Positions 1 through 8,631 of a DNA stretch of 43,253 nt are shown here, piece by piece. The DNA is from Schlegelella_A sp038234975. Lineage in GTDB: Bacteria > Pseudomonadota > Gammaproteobacteria > Burkholderiales > Burkholderiaceae_C. The notes under the pieces are model-generated. The model did not search any database. It was not told the origin of the DNA and was given only the letters and a program-made list of their open reading frames with translations. Location: the NCBI GenBank assembly GCA_038234975.1, contig JBBSUK010000008.1, positions 1 to 43,253 of the forward strand. The letters run 5' to 3'. The position numbers and the translations under genes were made by a program. Each line of letters starts with the position of its first letter. The first letter of the stretch is position 1.

Positions 1-729
1 GACGAACGCGAACTGAGACGAGCTGATCTGGAGCGACGCCGTGACGACGACGCCTGCACCCATGAAGGCGAGCGAGTCGGTTCCGGAGTTGGTGGCCGTG
101 TAGTCGAGCGACGCGGTGCCTTGCGCACCGGTTGTCACCGTCGTTGCGGAGAGGCCGTTGTTGAGACTGCTCTTGACCGTGATGGGGAGGTTCGGAACCA
201 CGGCTCCCTTGGAGTCGGTCGCCTTGACCGAGACGTTGACGGTGCCGCCGAGCGGTACGGTCGTGACGCCCGAGTAGGACAACAGGGTGCCGACGATCTG
301 CACGTCGATGGTCGACGACGACGAGCCCGACTGCGCCTTGATCGTCGCCGTGCGGTTGCCGCGGTCGGAGCCGGCGGCGAACGTGACGGTCGCGACGCCC
401 GACGAATCCGTGACGACCGAGGGCTGCGTGAGGTTGCCGGTGTTGGTCGAGAACACCACCGGAGCACCGGCCAGGCCGACGTTGCCCGCACCCTTGACGA
501 TCGCCGAGACGGTGACGGTGTCGCCGCCACTGCCGACCTGCACCGAGCTGGCGATGACGTCGATCGCGGTGGCGGAGCAGGTCGCGCCTGCCGCCGATGC
601 GGCGCCTGCCGCGCAGCTGCCGCCTCCGCCCGTCGGGAACGGCGACGTGCCGGCATCGGCCCCGCCGCCGCCGCAACCCGCGATCACCACGCTTGCCATC
701 AGCGGCGCCAGCCAGTTCCAGATCTTCAT
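1..729 (-). CDS. Big_1 (bacterial Ig-like) repeat lipoprotein, C-terminus beyond window edge
   Basis: Only the first 243 codons lie in the window; the frame stays open to base 1. Translation on the minus strand from the ATG at 729 gives a short hydrophobic signal ending in a lipobox (VIAGC, Cys19), then a Gly-rich linker and at least two Ig-like repeats. The repeats (about residues 55-145 and 150-243) show the Big_1 pattern: 'GAPVVFSTNTG', 'TDSSGVATVTF', then 'NLPITVK' and 'GAQGTASLDY'. Such repeats form rigid stalks in invasin- and intimin-like surface proteins. I infer an outer-membrane-anchored, surface or periplasmic stalk protein. It starts 44 bases after pilQ on the same strand, so it may be co-transcribed with the pilus operon. 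A role in piliation or adhesion is a guess from position only. The family call is good; the function is open. Confidence 0.8.
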   Translation of the reverse strand, partial: MKIWNWLAPLMASVVIAGCGGGGADAGTSPFPTGGGGSCAAGAASAAGATCSATAIDVIASSVQVGSGGDTVTVSAIVKGAGNVGLAGAPVVFSTNTGNLTQPSVVTDSSGVATVTFAAGSDRGNRTATIKAQSGSSSSTIDVQIVGTLLSYSGVTTVPLGGTVNVSVKATDSKGAVVPNLPITVKSSLNNGLSATTVTTGAQGTASLDYTATNSGTDSLAFMGAGVVVTASLQISSSQFAFV

Positions 730-773
730 GTGTCGTTCTCTCGCGAATTCGAGCCGTCGAGGGCCGTCGTGGT

Positions 774-2921
774 TCAGCGGGCGGCCGTCCGGTCGGTCAC
801 GACCTTGGGCGTCAGGAATATCAGCAGCTCGGTCTTCGACGTCGCCAGGTTGCGCGTCTTGAACAGGTTGCCGAGGTAGGGGATGTCGCCGAGGAACGGC
901 ACCTTGGTGACGTCTTCGCGATCGTTCGACTCGAAGATGCCGCCGATGACGACGGTGCCGCCGTTCTCGATCAGCACCTGCGTCTTGACGTGCTTGGTGT
1001 TGATCGCGAAGCCTGCCTGCGTGACGCGGCCGACGCTGTCCTTCGTCACGTCGACGTCGAGGATGACGTTGCCCTCGGGCGTGATCTGCGGCGTCACCTC
1101 GAGCTTGAGGTTGGCCTTGCGGAACTGCAGCGACGTGGCGCCGCTCGACGTGGCGACCTGGTACGGGAGCTCCTCGCCCTGTTCGATCAGCGCCTTCTGC
1201 TGGTCGGCGGTGACGACGCGCGGGCTCGACACGACCTTGCCCTTGCCGTCGGCCTCGAGCGCGGAGATCTCGAGGTTGAGGAAGCGGTTGGCCGACGCAC
1301 CGAACAGCGACAGCGCGAAGGTCGCCGGGTCGAAGCCGTTCTGGCCGGCCGACGGCAGGTTGACGAAGTTGGTGTCGGCGAAGTCGACGCCGGTGGTTCC
1401 GTTCTGCAGCGTCTGCGAGCCGACGGCGTTGAGGTTGCCGCCGATGGTCACGCGGTTGTCGCCGCCGACGCGGTAACCCGGGATGCCGCCGCGCACGCCG
1501 CGCAGGTCGCTGGCCCCGAGGCGCACGCCGAGCGAGCGGCCGAAGCTCTCGTCGGCGATCACGAGGCGCGACTCGATCAGCACCTGGCGCACCGGGATGT
1601 CGATCTTGGCGATGAGCGCCTGGATCTCCTCGAGCTTGGTCGGCACGTCGCTGACGAAGAGCTGGTTGGTGCGCGCCTCGAACACGACGCTGCCTCGAGG
1701 CGACAGGATGCGCGTGGCCGTGCCGCCGCCGCCGCTCGTCGACTGGCCGGTGAGGCCCTTGGCGATGTCCTCGGACTTGGCGTAGTTGAGCTGGAACGAC
1801 TGCGTGCGCAGCGGCTCGAGGGCGGCGATCTGCTGCTTCGCCTCGAGCTCGAGCTTCTCCTTGGCGTTGAGCTCGTCCTTCGGGGCGATCAGGATCACGT
1901 TGCCCGACTTGCGCAGCCCCAGGTTCTTCGCCTGCAGGATGATGTCGAGCGCCTGGTCCCAGGGAACGTCTTTCAGGCGCAGCGTCACGTTGCCGGTGAC
2001 GGTATCGCTCGTGACGACGTTGAAGTTGGTGAAGTCGGCGATGACCTGCAGCAGCGCCCGGACCTCGATGTTCTGGAAGTTGAGGCTGAGCTTCTCGCCC
2101 GCGTAGCCCGTCCCCTGGACGAGCTTGTTCGGGTCGACCTTCTGGGCGCGCACCTCGAGCACGAACTGGTTGTCGCTCTGGTAGGCGCTGTGCTCCCACA
2201 CGCCGCGCGGCTCGACGACCATGCGCACGCGGTCGCCCTGCTGCGTCGTCGTCACCGTCTGCACCGGGGTGCCGAAGTCGGTCACGTCGAGGCGGCGACG
2301 CAGGTTGTCGGGCAGGGTCGAGCGCAGGAACTCGATGACGAGGCCCGAGCCCTGCTGGCGGATGTCGACGCCGACCTGGTTGTTCGGCAGCTCGACGACG
2401 ACGCGCCCCGCGCCGTCGGCGCCGCGGCGGAAGTCGATGTCGCGCAGCGCCAGCTGGGTGCGGTTCAGGCTCTCGGCGAAGCGGGTCGGCGGTTGCGCCG
2501 CCGAGCTCGCGAGCGTCGCGGGCGCGCTGCTGTCGAGCGTGAGGACGAGCACCTTGCCGTCGATCTGCGCGCGGTAGCTCGCCGGCTGCTTCAGGTTCAG
2601 CACCAGGCGCGTGCGCTCACCTGAAGTGGCGACGCTGACCGAGCGGAGGTTGCCCTGGTTGACGTCGACAGTCGACTTTCCGAGGCCGTTCGTCACGCCG
2701 GGAAGGTCGATGGCGATCCGCGGCGGCGCCTGGACCGTGAAGCCGGCCGGAATCGCCGGCAGCGCCTCCGACATCTCGACCCGGATCACCTCCGAGCCCG
2801 CCTGCTGCGAGCTGTTGATCGCCTGGATCGCGTTCTGCGACCAGGCCGGGAGCGCAGCACCCGTGAGAAGTGCGGCCGCGAACAGTCGCGAGCGCCAGGC
2901 AGCCATCTGTGTTTTCATCAT
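774..2921 (-). CDS. pilQ: Type IV pilus secretin PilQ
   Basis: Outer-membrane secretin ring through which the type IV pilus passes (715 aa). A signal peptide covers residues 1 to about 29. Two AMIN peptidoglycan-binding domains follow (about 45-120 and 155-240). Next come the STN/N0 domain ('KLSLNFQNIEVRALLQVIA'), a secretin N-domain with a Gly/Ser-rich insert, and the C-terminal secretin barrel ending 'VPFLGDIPYLGNLF...LLIFLTPKVV'. Length fits PilQ of betaproteobacteria. The first ATG at 2921 overlaps the pilP stop (ATGA) and has GGAAGG 12 bases upstream; the second ATG at 2918 is also possible. The frame continues open far upstream to 3371, but that part is antisense-like shadow of pilP and is not included. 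Last of the pilMNOPQ set; PilP docks on its N0 region. Confidence 0.96.
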   Translation of the reverse strand: MMKTQMAAWRSRLFAAALLTGAALPAWSQNAIQAINSSQQAGSEVIRVEMSEALPAIPAGFTVQAPPRIAIDLPGVTNGLGKSTVDVNQGNLRSVSVATSGERTRLVLNLKQPASYRAQIDGKVLVLTLDSSAPATLASSAAQPPTRFAESLNRTQLALRDIDFRRGADGAGRVVVELPNNQVGVDIRQQGSGLVIEFLRSTLPDNLRRRLDVTDFGTPVQTVTTTQQGDRVRMVVEPRGVWEHSAYQSDNQFVLEVRAQKVDPNKLVQGTGYAGEKLSLNFQNIEVRALLQVIADFTNFNVVTSDTVTGNVTLRLKDVPWDQALDIILQAKNLGLRKSGNVILIAPKDELNAKEKLELEAKQQIAALEPLRTQSFQLNYAKSEDIAKGLTGQSTSGGGGTATRILSPRGSVVFEARTNQLFVSDVPTKLEEIQALIAKIDIPVRQVLIESRLVIADESFGRSLGVRLGASDLRGVRGGIPGYRVGGDNRVTIGGNLNAVGSQTLQNGTTGVDFADTNFVNLPSAGQNGFDPATFALSLFGASANRFLNLEISALEADGKGKVVSSPRVVTADQQKALIEQGEELPYQVATSSGATSLQFRKANLKLEVTPQITPEGNVILDVDVTKDSVGRVTQAGFAINTKHVKTQVLIENGGTVVIGGIFESNDREDVTKVPFLGDIPYLGNLFKTRNLATSKTELLIFLTPKVVTDRTAAR

Positions 2922-3478
2922 TTCTTTGCGCCGCCTTCCTGCAGTTCCATCGCGCTCTTGCGCTCGATCCACTCGCCGGCGGCGTCCTGGATGATCTCGC
3001 GGTACGCGAGGTTCGTTTCCGAAATCCCCGTGATCCGCCCGTAGTTCTGGCCGAGGTAGTCGCCCGGCTTGACCTGATAGAGGAGGTTGTCGACCTTCAG
3101 GAGCGCGTACTGCCGACCGTTTCGCACCACGCTGCCGACCATGCGCATGCTGTCGAGCGGGTAGGCTTCGAGCGGCTCCTTGCGGCGGTTGATCTCCGCG
3201 GCCAGCAACGAATTCGGCGACCGAGCCTCCTGCTTGAGCGCGACGGTGAGCTTCTGTGTGCTGAAAGGCTCGACCGACGCGAGCGAAGAGTAGGCCTGCG
3301 GGTTGAACTTCTTCGGAGGCGAGAGCGGCTCGACGCTCGGACGGGCCTCGCGCTTTTGCTGCTCCATCCACTGCTGAAGCTCGTCCTGGTCTTCGCTGCA
3401 GCCAGCGAGCAGCGTGGCGACGAAGACCGCCGAGAGCGCGCCGATCGCACGCGCGTCGAACCGATGGTGGCCTCTCAC
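2918..3478 (-). CDS. pilP: Type IV pilus assembly lipoprotein PilP
   Basis: Inner-membrane lipoprotein (186 aa) that links the PilN/PilO platform to the PilQ secretin. The signal ends in a lipobox (LLAGC), followed by a polar linker with 'DQDELQQWMEQQ' and the C-terminal beta-domain ('MRMVGSVV', 'YALLKVDNLLYQVKPGDYLGQNYG'), which is the PilP signature. I chose the GTG start at 3478 because it forms a GTGA overlap with the pilO stop and gives a proper signal peptide; no ATG in this frame lies close to the lipobox. The stop overlaps the pilQ start. The operon position between pilO and pilQ is the classical one. Confidence 0.94.
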   Translation of the reverse strand: MRGHHRFDARAIGALSAVFVATLLAGCSEDQDELQQWMEQQKREARPSVEPLSPPKKFNPQAYSSLASVEPFSTQKLTVALKQEARSPNSLLAAEINRRKEPLEAYPLDSMRMVGSVVRNGRQYALLKVDNLLYQVKPGDYLGQNYGRITGISETNLAYREIIQDAAGEWIERKSAMELQEGGAKK

Positions 3479-4173
3479 TTCTTGGCCCCCCCCGCCTTCG
3501 CCTTCGCGGCAGCCGCGGCCTTGCGCGTCTCCTCGATCTCGGTGGCGTCCAGGTAGCGGTAGGTTCGTGCGGTCGTTTCCATCGTCAGGTTGCCGCCCAG
3601 GTCCTTGGGCGTCGTCAGCACGATGTTGTGCAGCGTGACGATGCGCGACAGGTTGGCGATGTCGGCGGCGAAGGTGCCGATGTCGTGGTAGCGGCCGGTG
3701 ACGCGGATCGCGATCGGCAGCTCGGCGTAGTAGTCGCGGATCTGGACCTGCCCGGGGCGCCACAGCTCGAACTGCAGGCCGCGGCCGAGCCCGGCCTGGT
3801 TGATGTCGGACAGCAGCGCGTCCATCTCGGCCTTGCCGGGCAGCTGCTTCTCGAGCTGGGTCACGTACTCCTCGACCTGGAGCTTCTGCTTGCGCAGCTC
3901 GGCGAGGTTGACGGCCTGGGCGAGCTTGCCCTGGTAGTCCTTCTTGAGCGTCGGCTCGCGGTTGTGCTCGGCGTCGAGCGCATCGTGCTCGCTCTGCAGG
4001 ACGACGAACCAGGCGGCAACGACGACGATCGCGGCGACGCCGGCGAAGGTGAGCGCCTTCGGCAGCACCGGCCACTGGCCGGGCTCGTTCGGGTTGAGGC
4101 CGCGGAACTGCGACGCCGCGCCTTCGAAGACCGAATTCAGGTCGACGTTGGCGGTCTTGGACTTGGTGGCCAT
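3475..4173 (-). CDS. pilO: Type IV pilus assembly protein PilO
   Basis: Bitopic inner-membrane protein (232 aa) that pairs with PilN through coiled coil and ferredoxin-like periplasmic domains to form the alignment subcomplex. The sequence has a short cytoplasmic N-terminus with 'NPNEPGQWPVLPK', a transmembrane helix at about residues 40-60, a coiled-coil stretch ('LRKQKLQVEEYVTQLEKQLP') and the PilO fold ('LPGKAEMDALLSDINQAGLG', 'ITGRYHDIG'-like motif). The C-terminus is a short Ala/Lys-rich tail. It starts one base after the pilN stop and overlaps pilP by GTGA, consistent with one transcript and coupled translation. Confidence 0.95.
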   Translation of the reverse strand: MATKSKTANVDLNSVFEGAASQFRGLNPNEPGQWPVLPKALTFAGVAAIVVVAAWFVVLQSEHDALDAEHNREPTLKKDYQGKLAQAVNLAELRKQKLQVEEYVTQLEKQLPGKAEMDALLSDINQAGLGRGLQFELWRPGQVQIRDYYAELPIAIRVTGRYHDIGTFAADIANLSRIVTLHNIVLTTPKDLGGNLTMETTARTYRYLDATEIEETRKAAAAAKAKAGGAKK

Positions 4174-4174
4174 G

Positions 4175-4834
4175 TCAGGAGGTCTTCTTGCCGGGAGCCG
4201 GCGGCGGCGATGCGCCGAGCGAGGCAGGCGTTGCGATGGCGGCGCCCGAGGCTGCGCCCGACGCGGCGGTCGCCGCTTCCTGCGGCCGCTTGACGGCGAG
4301 CCGGACCGAGAAATCGAACAGGCGCTTCTGTTCCTTGTTCGCGCCGACGAGGGTCGTCGCCTTGCTCTCGATGAGTTCCGGCTTGACGAGCCATTCGGAG
4401 CTGTACGCGGTGTTGCGCAGGAACTCGGCCACGCGTTCCTGCGTCTGCGCGATGCCCGACACGTTGAGGCTCTGCCCGTCCTGCTTGATCGCGGTGAGGT
4501 AGATCCCCTCGGGCGTCTGCCTGGCCAGCTCGTTGAGAATGTGCACCGGCACGTTGCGGTCGATCTGCAGGTCCTCGACCGCCTTCTGGCGCGCCTTCAA
4601 CGACGCGATGTCCGCCCGCAGGCTCGCGATGTCCTTGATCTGGATCTCGAGCTTGGCGATCTCGGTCGCCAGGAAATCGTTGCGCTGCTTCTGGCCGGAG
4701 ATCAGCTGGTCGACGACCAGGTACCAGACGCCGGCGATGGCCAGGCCCGCCAACGCGGCGACGCCCAGGCCGGCGTAGAAGGCGATCTTGCGGCGCTTGC
4801 GGCGCTCCTCCCGGTGCGGGAGGAGGTTGATCAT
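4175..4834 (-). CDS. pilN: Type IV pilus assembly protein PilN
   Basis: Inner-membrane partner of PilO (219 aa). It begins with the conserved cytoplasmic 'MINLLPHRE' peptide, which in this family binds the groove of PilM. A transmembrane helix (about 20-42) follows, then a periplasmic coiled coil ('LATEIAKLEIQIKDIASLRADIASL') and a ferredoxin-like domain ('VPVHILNELARQTPEGIYLTA'). The Ala/Pro-rich tail of about 30 residues is low complexity. I chose the ATG at 4834 because it gives the exact PilN N-terminus; a GTG two codons upstream is in frame and would overlap the pilM stop. Two bases separate it from pilM. Confidence 0.95.
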   Translation of the reverse strand: MINLLPHREERRKRRKIAFYAGLGVAALAGLAIAGVWYLVVDQLISGQKQRNDFLATEIAKLEIQIKDIASLRADIASLKARQKAVEDLQIDRNVPVHILNELARQTPEGIYLTAIKQDGQSLNVSGIAQTQERVAEFLRNTAYSSEWLVKPELIESKATTLVGANKEQKRLFDFSVRLAVKRPQEAATAASGAASGAAIATPASLGASPPPAPGKKTS

Positions 4835-4836
4835 GA

Positions 4837-5916
4837 TCACTGCGTGAACCTCCGCATCGCCAGTCCGCACGCCGTGAGGTACGACGATGCTTCGCGGCGC
4901 AGCTTGGCTTCGCGAACCGCGGAGCCGAGCTTCATGTTCTCGAACGGGTTGACCACCATCGACGCGAAGCCCGTCAGCTCGGTGACGCGATCCTTCAGCC
5001 CGGGCAGCGTGGCAGTGCCGCCGGCGAGCATCACGTAATGCACCTTGTGATGCGGGGTGCTGGTGAAGAAGTACTGCAGCGCCCGGCCGATCTCCTGGGA
5101 CAGGCTGTCGACGAACGGCGCGAGCAGCGAGGTCTCGTAGTCGTCCGGCAGGTCGGCGGCGAGCTTCTTCTGCTCGGCCTCCTCGTACGAGAAGCCGTAC
5201 TGGCGCGAGATGAGCTGGGTGAGCTGCGAGCCGCCGAAGGCCTGGTCGCGGTCGTAGAGCATCTCGTCGTCGCGCAGCACCTTCAGGCTCGTCGTGTCGG
5301 CGCCGATCTCGAACAGCGCCACCAGCGCGTCCTTGCCTTCGTTCGGCAGGCCGGCGACGACGCGGCTCATCGCCAGCCGCGATGCATGCGACTCGATGTC
5401 GAGCACCGCGGGCTTGAGCCCTGCCGCCTCGGCCAGCCCCTGCCGGTCCTGGACGCGATCCTTGCGTGACGCGGCGATCAGCACCTCGACGTCGCCCACC
5501 GAAGTCGGGCTCGGGCCGATGACCGCGAAGTCGAGGCTCACCTCGTCGAGCGAGAACGGGATGTACTGATTGGCCTCGGTCTCGACCTGAAGCTCGAGTT
5601 CTTCTTCGCGAAGACCCGCCGGGAGCATGATCTTCTTGGTGATGACGGCCGACTGCGGCATCGCCATCACGACATGCCGCGTCCGGGTGCCGCTCTTGGT
5701 GACGAGCCGCTTGACAGCCTCGGCGACCTCGTCGAATTTCTCGATCTGGCCGTCGGCGATCCAGCCCTTCTCGAAGCTCTCGGAACCGAAGCGCTCGAGA
5801 ACGAAGTCACCGTTGCCGGCTTGTCCGAGCTCGACGAGCTTGACGCTCGACGAGCTCACATCAAGGCCGATCATCGGCGGGTGTTTGCGACCCAACAGCG
5901 TGTCCAGAAAGCTCAC
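4837..5916 (-). CDS. pilM: Type IV pilus assembly ATPase-like protein PilM
   Basis: Cytoplasmic actin-like protein (359 aa) that recruits the inner-membrane PilN/PilO platform. The N-terminus has the nucleotide-binding motif 'IGLDVSSSSVKLVEL'; later actin-fold segments include 'LFEIGADTTSLKVL' and 'VMLAGGTATLPGL'. The start is taken as GTG at 5916 (VSFLDTLLGRK), with AGGGG four bases upstream; no suitable ATG precedes the first beta strand, and a later Met (HPPMIGLD) would cut the usual N-terminus. It is the first gene of the minus-strand pilus operon and is divergent from mrcA, as in many proteobacteria. No convincing promoter on its own side was found by eye. Confidence 0.95.
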   Translation of the reverse strand: MSFLDTLLGRKHPPMIGLDVSSSSVKLVELGQAGNGDFVLERFGSESFEKGWIADGQIEKFDEVAEAVKRLVTKSGTRTRHVVMAMPQSAVITKKIMLPAGLREEELELQVETEANQYIPFSLDEVSLDFAVIGPSPTSVGDVEVLIAASRKDRVQDRQGLAEAAGLKPAVLDIESHASRLAMSRVVAGLPNEGKDALVALFEIGADTTSLKVLRDDEMLYDRDQAFGGSQLTQLISRQYGFSYEEAEQKKLAADLPDDYETSLLAPFVDSLSQEIGRALQYFFTSTPHHKVHYVMLAGGTATLPGLKDRVTELTGFASMVVNPFENMKLGSAVREAKLRREASSYLTACGLAMRRFTQ

Positions 5917-6151
5917 GACGCCCCTGCATTCAGCCGCGAAAAATCGACCGCCGGCTTGTTGATAAGTTACTTCGATCCTAACCGTAAAGCCTTTGATTCC
6001 GAAAGCAAAAAACCGGAGTGAAAGCCCGTGCGCGTTGCAAATCTCACACGTGTTCGGAAGCTTGTTTGACGATGCGGCAAGACCGCACGAACCTCGCCTC
6101 CGTCCATCTGCTCCCGACCGCTCTCCGGCTGTGCGTCCGTCCTCGTTTCGG

Positions 6152-6179
6152 CTGTCGCGACAGGTCCGGTTTCTATAAT
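6152..6179 (+). promoter_or_regulatory. Probable sigma-70 promoter of mrcA
   Basis: A perfect -10 hexamer TATAAT lies at 6174-6179 in otherwise GC-rich DNA. The best -35 at the right distance (CTGTCG, 6152-6157, 16-base spacer) is poor, so the site may depend on the strong -10. Transcription would begin near 6186, about 17 bases before the GTG start of mrcA. The 286-base gap between pilM and mrcA must hold promoters for both directions. Confidence 0.55.
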
Positions 6180-6202
6180 GCGGCCTCGATCGGGAACCAG
6201 GT

Positions 6203-8596
6203 GTGAGCGAATACGACAGCGCCGATAGGGGCGACGGCCGCCGCGACGAACACGACCGCGACCCGCGCCGTCGCGCTGCGTTGCCGGCGTGGCTCGCCTG
6301 GACGCTGCGCGTGCTCGCGTCGTTCCTCGGCTTGGTGGCGGCGGCCGCGCTCAGCATTGCCCTGGTCGCCGGCATCGCCCTCGCGGTCGCCTACCCCAAC
6401 CTGCCCGAGCTCGGCAGCCTCACCGACTACCGGCCGAAGCTGCCGATGCGCGTCTTCTCCGCCGACGGCATGCTGCTCGGCGAGTTCGGCGAGGAGCGGC
6501 GCAACTTCGTGCGGATCGGCGAGATTCCCACTGTCATGCAGCAGGCGGTGCTCGCCGCCGAGGACGCCCGCTTCTACGCGCACAGCGGCGTGAACTACGT
6601 GAGCGTCGTTCGCGCCGGCCTGGCCAACTTCGGCGAGGCGCGCAGCGCCCAGGGCGCATCGACCATCACGATGCAGGTGGCCCGCAATTTCTACCTGTCG
6701 ACCGAGAAAACATTTACTCGCAAGATCTACGAGATGTTGCTGGCCTTCAAGATCGAAAGCCAGCTTTCGAAGCAGCAGATCCTCGAGATCTACATGAACC
6801 ACATCGCGCTCGGCCAGCGCGCGTACGGGTTTTCTTCGGCCAGCGAGATCTATTTCGGCAAGCCGCTGAAGGACATCACCGTCGCCGAGGCGGCGATGCT
6901 GGCCGGGCTGCCGAAGGCGCCATCGGCGAACAACCCCATCGTCAACCCCGACCGGGCCACGATCCGCCAGCGCCACATCATCGAGCGGATGCTCGACAAC
7001 GGCTTCATCACCGCCGCGCAGCGCGACCAGGCGATGAAGCAGCAGCTGAAGTACCGCACGCCGACGGAAGTCGCGGTGCACGCCGAGTACGTGGCCGAGA
7101 CCGCGCGGCAGCTGATCTTCAGCCGGTACGGTGCCGAGGCCTACACGCGCGGCCTCAACGTTTTCCTCACGCTCGACTCGGGCGAGCAGGCGCTCGCCTA
7201 TCACGCGCTGCGCAAGGGCATCCTCGACTACGAGCGCCGGCAGGTCTATCGCGGCCCGGAAGACTACGTCGACCTCCCGTCCGACCCGCGCGAGCTCGAC
7301 ACGCGCATCGCCGAGGCGCTGCAGGACTTCCCGGACAACGACGAGCTCAAGAGCGCCGTCGTCACCGAGGCGAGCGCGAAGAAGGTGGTCGCGGTGCTGC
7401 AGTCGGGCGACACCGTCACCATCACCGGCGAAGGTCTCAAGCCCGCCGCGTCGGCGCTCGCTGCCAAGGCCAACCCGAAAACCCAGATCCGGCCCGGCGC
7501 CGTGGTGCGGCTGATCCAGGGGCCCAAGAAGGACTGGTCGATCACGCAGTTGCCGGAGGTCGAGGGCGCCTTCGTCGCCGTCGACCCGCGAACGGGCGCG
7601 GTGCGCGCGATGGTTGGCGGCTTCGACTACTCCAAGAGCAAGTTCAACCACGTGACGCAGGCGTGGCGGCAACCGGGATCGAGCTTCAAGCCCTTCATCT
7701 ATTCGGCGGCGCTCGAGAAGGGCTTCACGCCGGCGACGGTGATCAACGACGGGCCGCTCTTCTTCGACGCCGGCGCGACCGGCAGCCAGCCCTGGGAGCC
7801 GAGGAACTACGACGGCACGTTCGAGGGCCCGATGACGCTGCGCCGCGGCCTCGCCAAGTCGAAGAACCTGATCTCGATCCGCATTCTCAAGGCGATCGGC
7901 CCGGCATACGCGCAGCAGTGGATCGCGCGCTTCGGGTTCGACCCCGAGAAGCACCCCGCCTACCTCACGATGGCCCTGGGCGCCGGCTCGGTGACGCCGC
8001 TGCAGATGGCGTCGGCCTACAGCGTCTTCGCGAACGGCGGCCACCGCGTCAACCCGGTCCTCATCAACCGCATCACCGACTCCAAGGGCCACGTCCTCAG
8101 CGAAGCCCACGTGCCGACGCTCGACAACACCAACCGCGTCATCGACGAGCGCAACGCGTTCGTGATGTCGAGCCTGCTGCAGGAGGTCACCCACACCGGC
8201 ACGGCAGCCAAGGCCGGCGCGGCGCTCAAGCGCCCCGACATCTACGGCAAGACCGGAACGACGAACGATTCGCTCGACGCCTGGTTCGCGGGCTGGCAGA
8301 AGAACCTCGTCGCGGTGGTCTGGATCGGCTACGACCAGCCGAGAAAGCTCGGCGACCGCGAGACCGGCGGCGGGCTGTCGTTGCCGGTGTGGATCGACTT
8401 CATGGGCACCATGCTCAAGGGCGTCCCGGTGCAGGAACCGAGCGCCCCCGAGGGCGTCGTCAACGTCGGCGGCGAGTGGTACTACGACGAGTACGCACGT
8501 GGCGCCGGCGTCAGCAGTGTCGGCCTCGACGAGAAGTCGCCGACGGCGCCGAGCGAGGAAGAGCGCAGCTCGATCCTCGACCTGTTCCGTCGCTGA
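6203..8596 (+). CDS. mrcA: Bifunctional penicillin-binding protein 1A (glycosyltransferase/transpeptidase)
   Basis: Class A PBP (797 aa) that polymerises lipid II and cross-links the peptides at the inner-membrane periplasmic face. An acidic/basic cytoplasmic tail (1-30) and one transmembrane helix (about 35-64) precede the GT51 domain. That domain has the catalytic motif 'AAEDARFYAHSG' (Glu120), then 'GASTITMQVARN' and 'KQQILEIYMNHIALGQ'. The transpeptidase has SxxK at Ser493 ('PGSSFKPF'), SxN at Ser553 ('SKN') and KTG at Lys683 ('YGKTGTTND'). All catalytic motifs are intact and the length is typical. The start is GTG at 6203, giving MSEYDS; a GTG two bases earlier is out of frame. Known members work with the elongation machinery. 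Confidence 0.96.
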   Translation: MSEYDSADRGDGRRDEHDRDPRRRAALPAWLAWTLRVLASFLGLVAAAALSIALVAGIALAVAYPNLPELGSLTDYRPKLPMRVFSADGMLLGEFGEERRNFVRIGEIPTVMQQAVLAAEDARFYAHSGVNYVSVVRAGLANFGEARSAQGASTITMQVARNFYLSTEKTFTRKIYEMLLAFKIESQLSKQQILEIYMNHIALGQRAYGFSSASEIYFGKPLKDITVAEAAMLAGLPKAPSANNPIVNPDRATIRQRHIIERMLDNGFITAAQRDQAMKQQLKYRTPTEVAVHAEYVAETARQLIFSRYGAEAYTRGLNVFLTLDSGEQALAYHALRKGILDYERRQVYRGPEDYVDLPSDPRELDTRIAEALQDFPDNDELKSAVVTEASAKKVVAVLQSGDTVTITGEGLKPAASALAAKANPKTQIRPGAVVRLIQGPKKDWSITQLPEVEGAFVAVDPRTGAVRAMVGGFDYSKSKFNHVTQAWRQPGSSFKPFIYSAALEKGFTPATVINDGPLFFDAGATGSQPWEPRNYDGTFEGPMTLRRGLAKSKNLISIRILKAIGPAYAQQWIARFGFDPEKHPAYLTMALGAGSVTPLQMASAYSVFANGGHRVNPVLINRITDSKGHVLSEAHVPTLDNTNRVIDERNAFVMSSLLQEVTHTGTAAKAGAALKRPDIYGKTGTTNDSLDAWFAGWQKNLVAVVWIGYDQPRKLGDRETGGGLSLPVWIDFMGTMLKGVPVQEPSAPEGVVNVGGEWYYDEYARGAGVSSVGLDEKSPTAPSEEERSSILDLFRR

Positions 8597-8631
8597 CGCG
8601 ACGGCGGAATGCGCCTTCGCTGCGCGTCAGC
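8592..8631. repeat. Inverted repeat spanning both stop codons of mrcA and cyaY
   Basis: GCTGACGCG (8592-8600) and CGCGTCAGC (8623-8631) are perfect 9-base complements, with a smaller GGCG/CGCC stem inside the loop. The TGA of mrcA (8594-8596) and the TGA of cyaY (8627-8629, read on the minus strand) sit at mirror positions in the two arms. No T-tract follows on either side, so it may act as a bidirectional RNA 3'-end structure and not as a classical terminator. Confidence 0.6.

Noticed and set aside
597..2624. Plus-strand open frame over pilQ
   Set aside because: Antisense to pilQ, low complexity, no motif.
2922..3371. Open 5' extension of the pilQ frame
   Set aside because: It lies in pilP coding sequence; a signal peptide and an ATGA overlap mark the true pilQ start at 2921.
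6173..8194. Minus-strand open frame of about 670 codons
   Set aside because: It is antisense to mrcA and has no recognisable domain.
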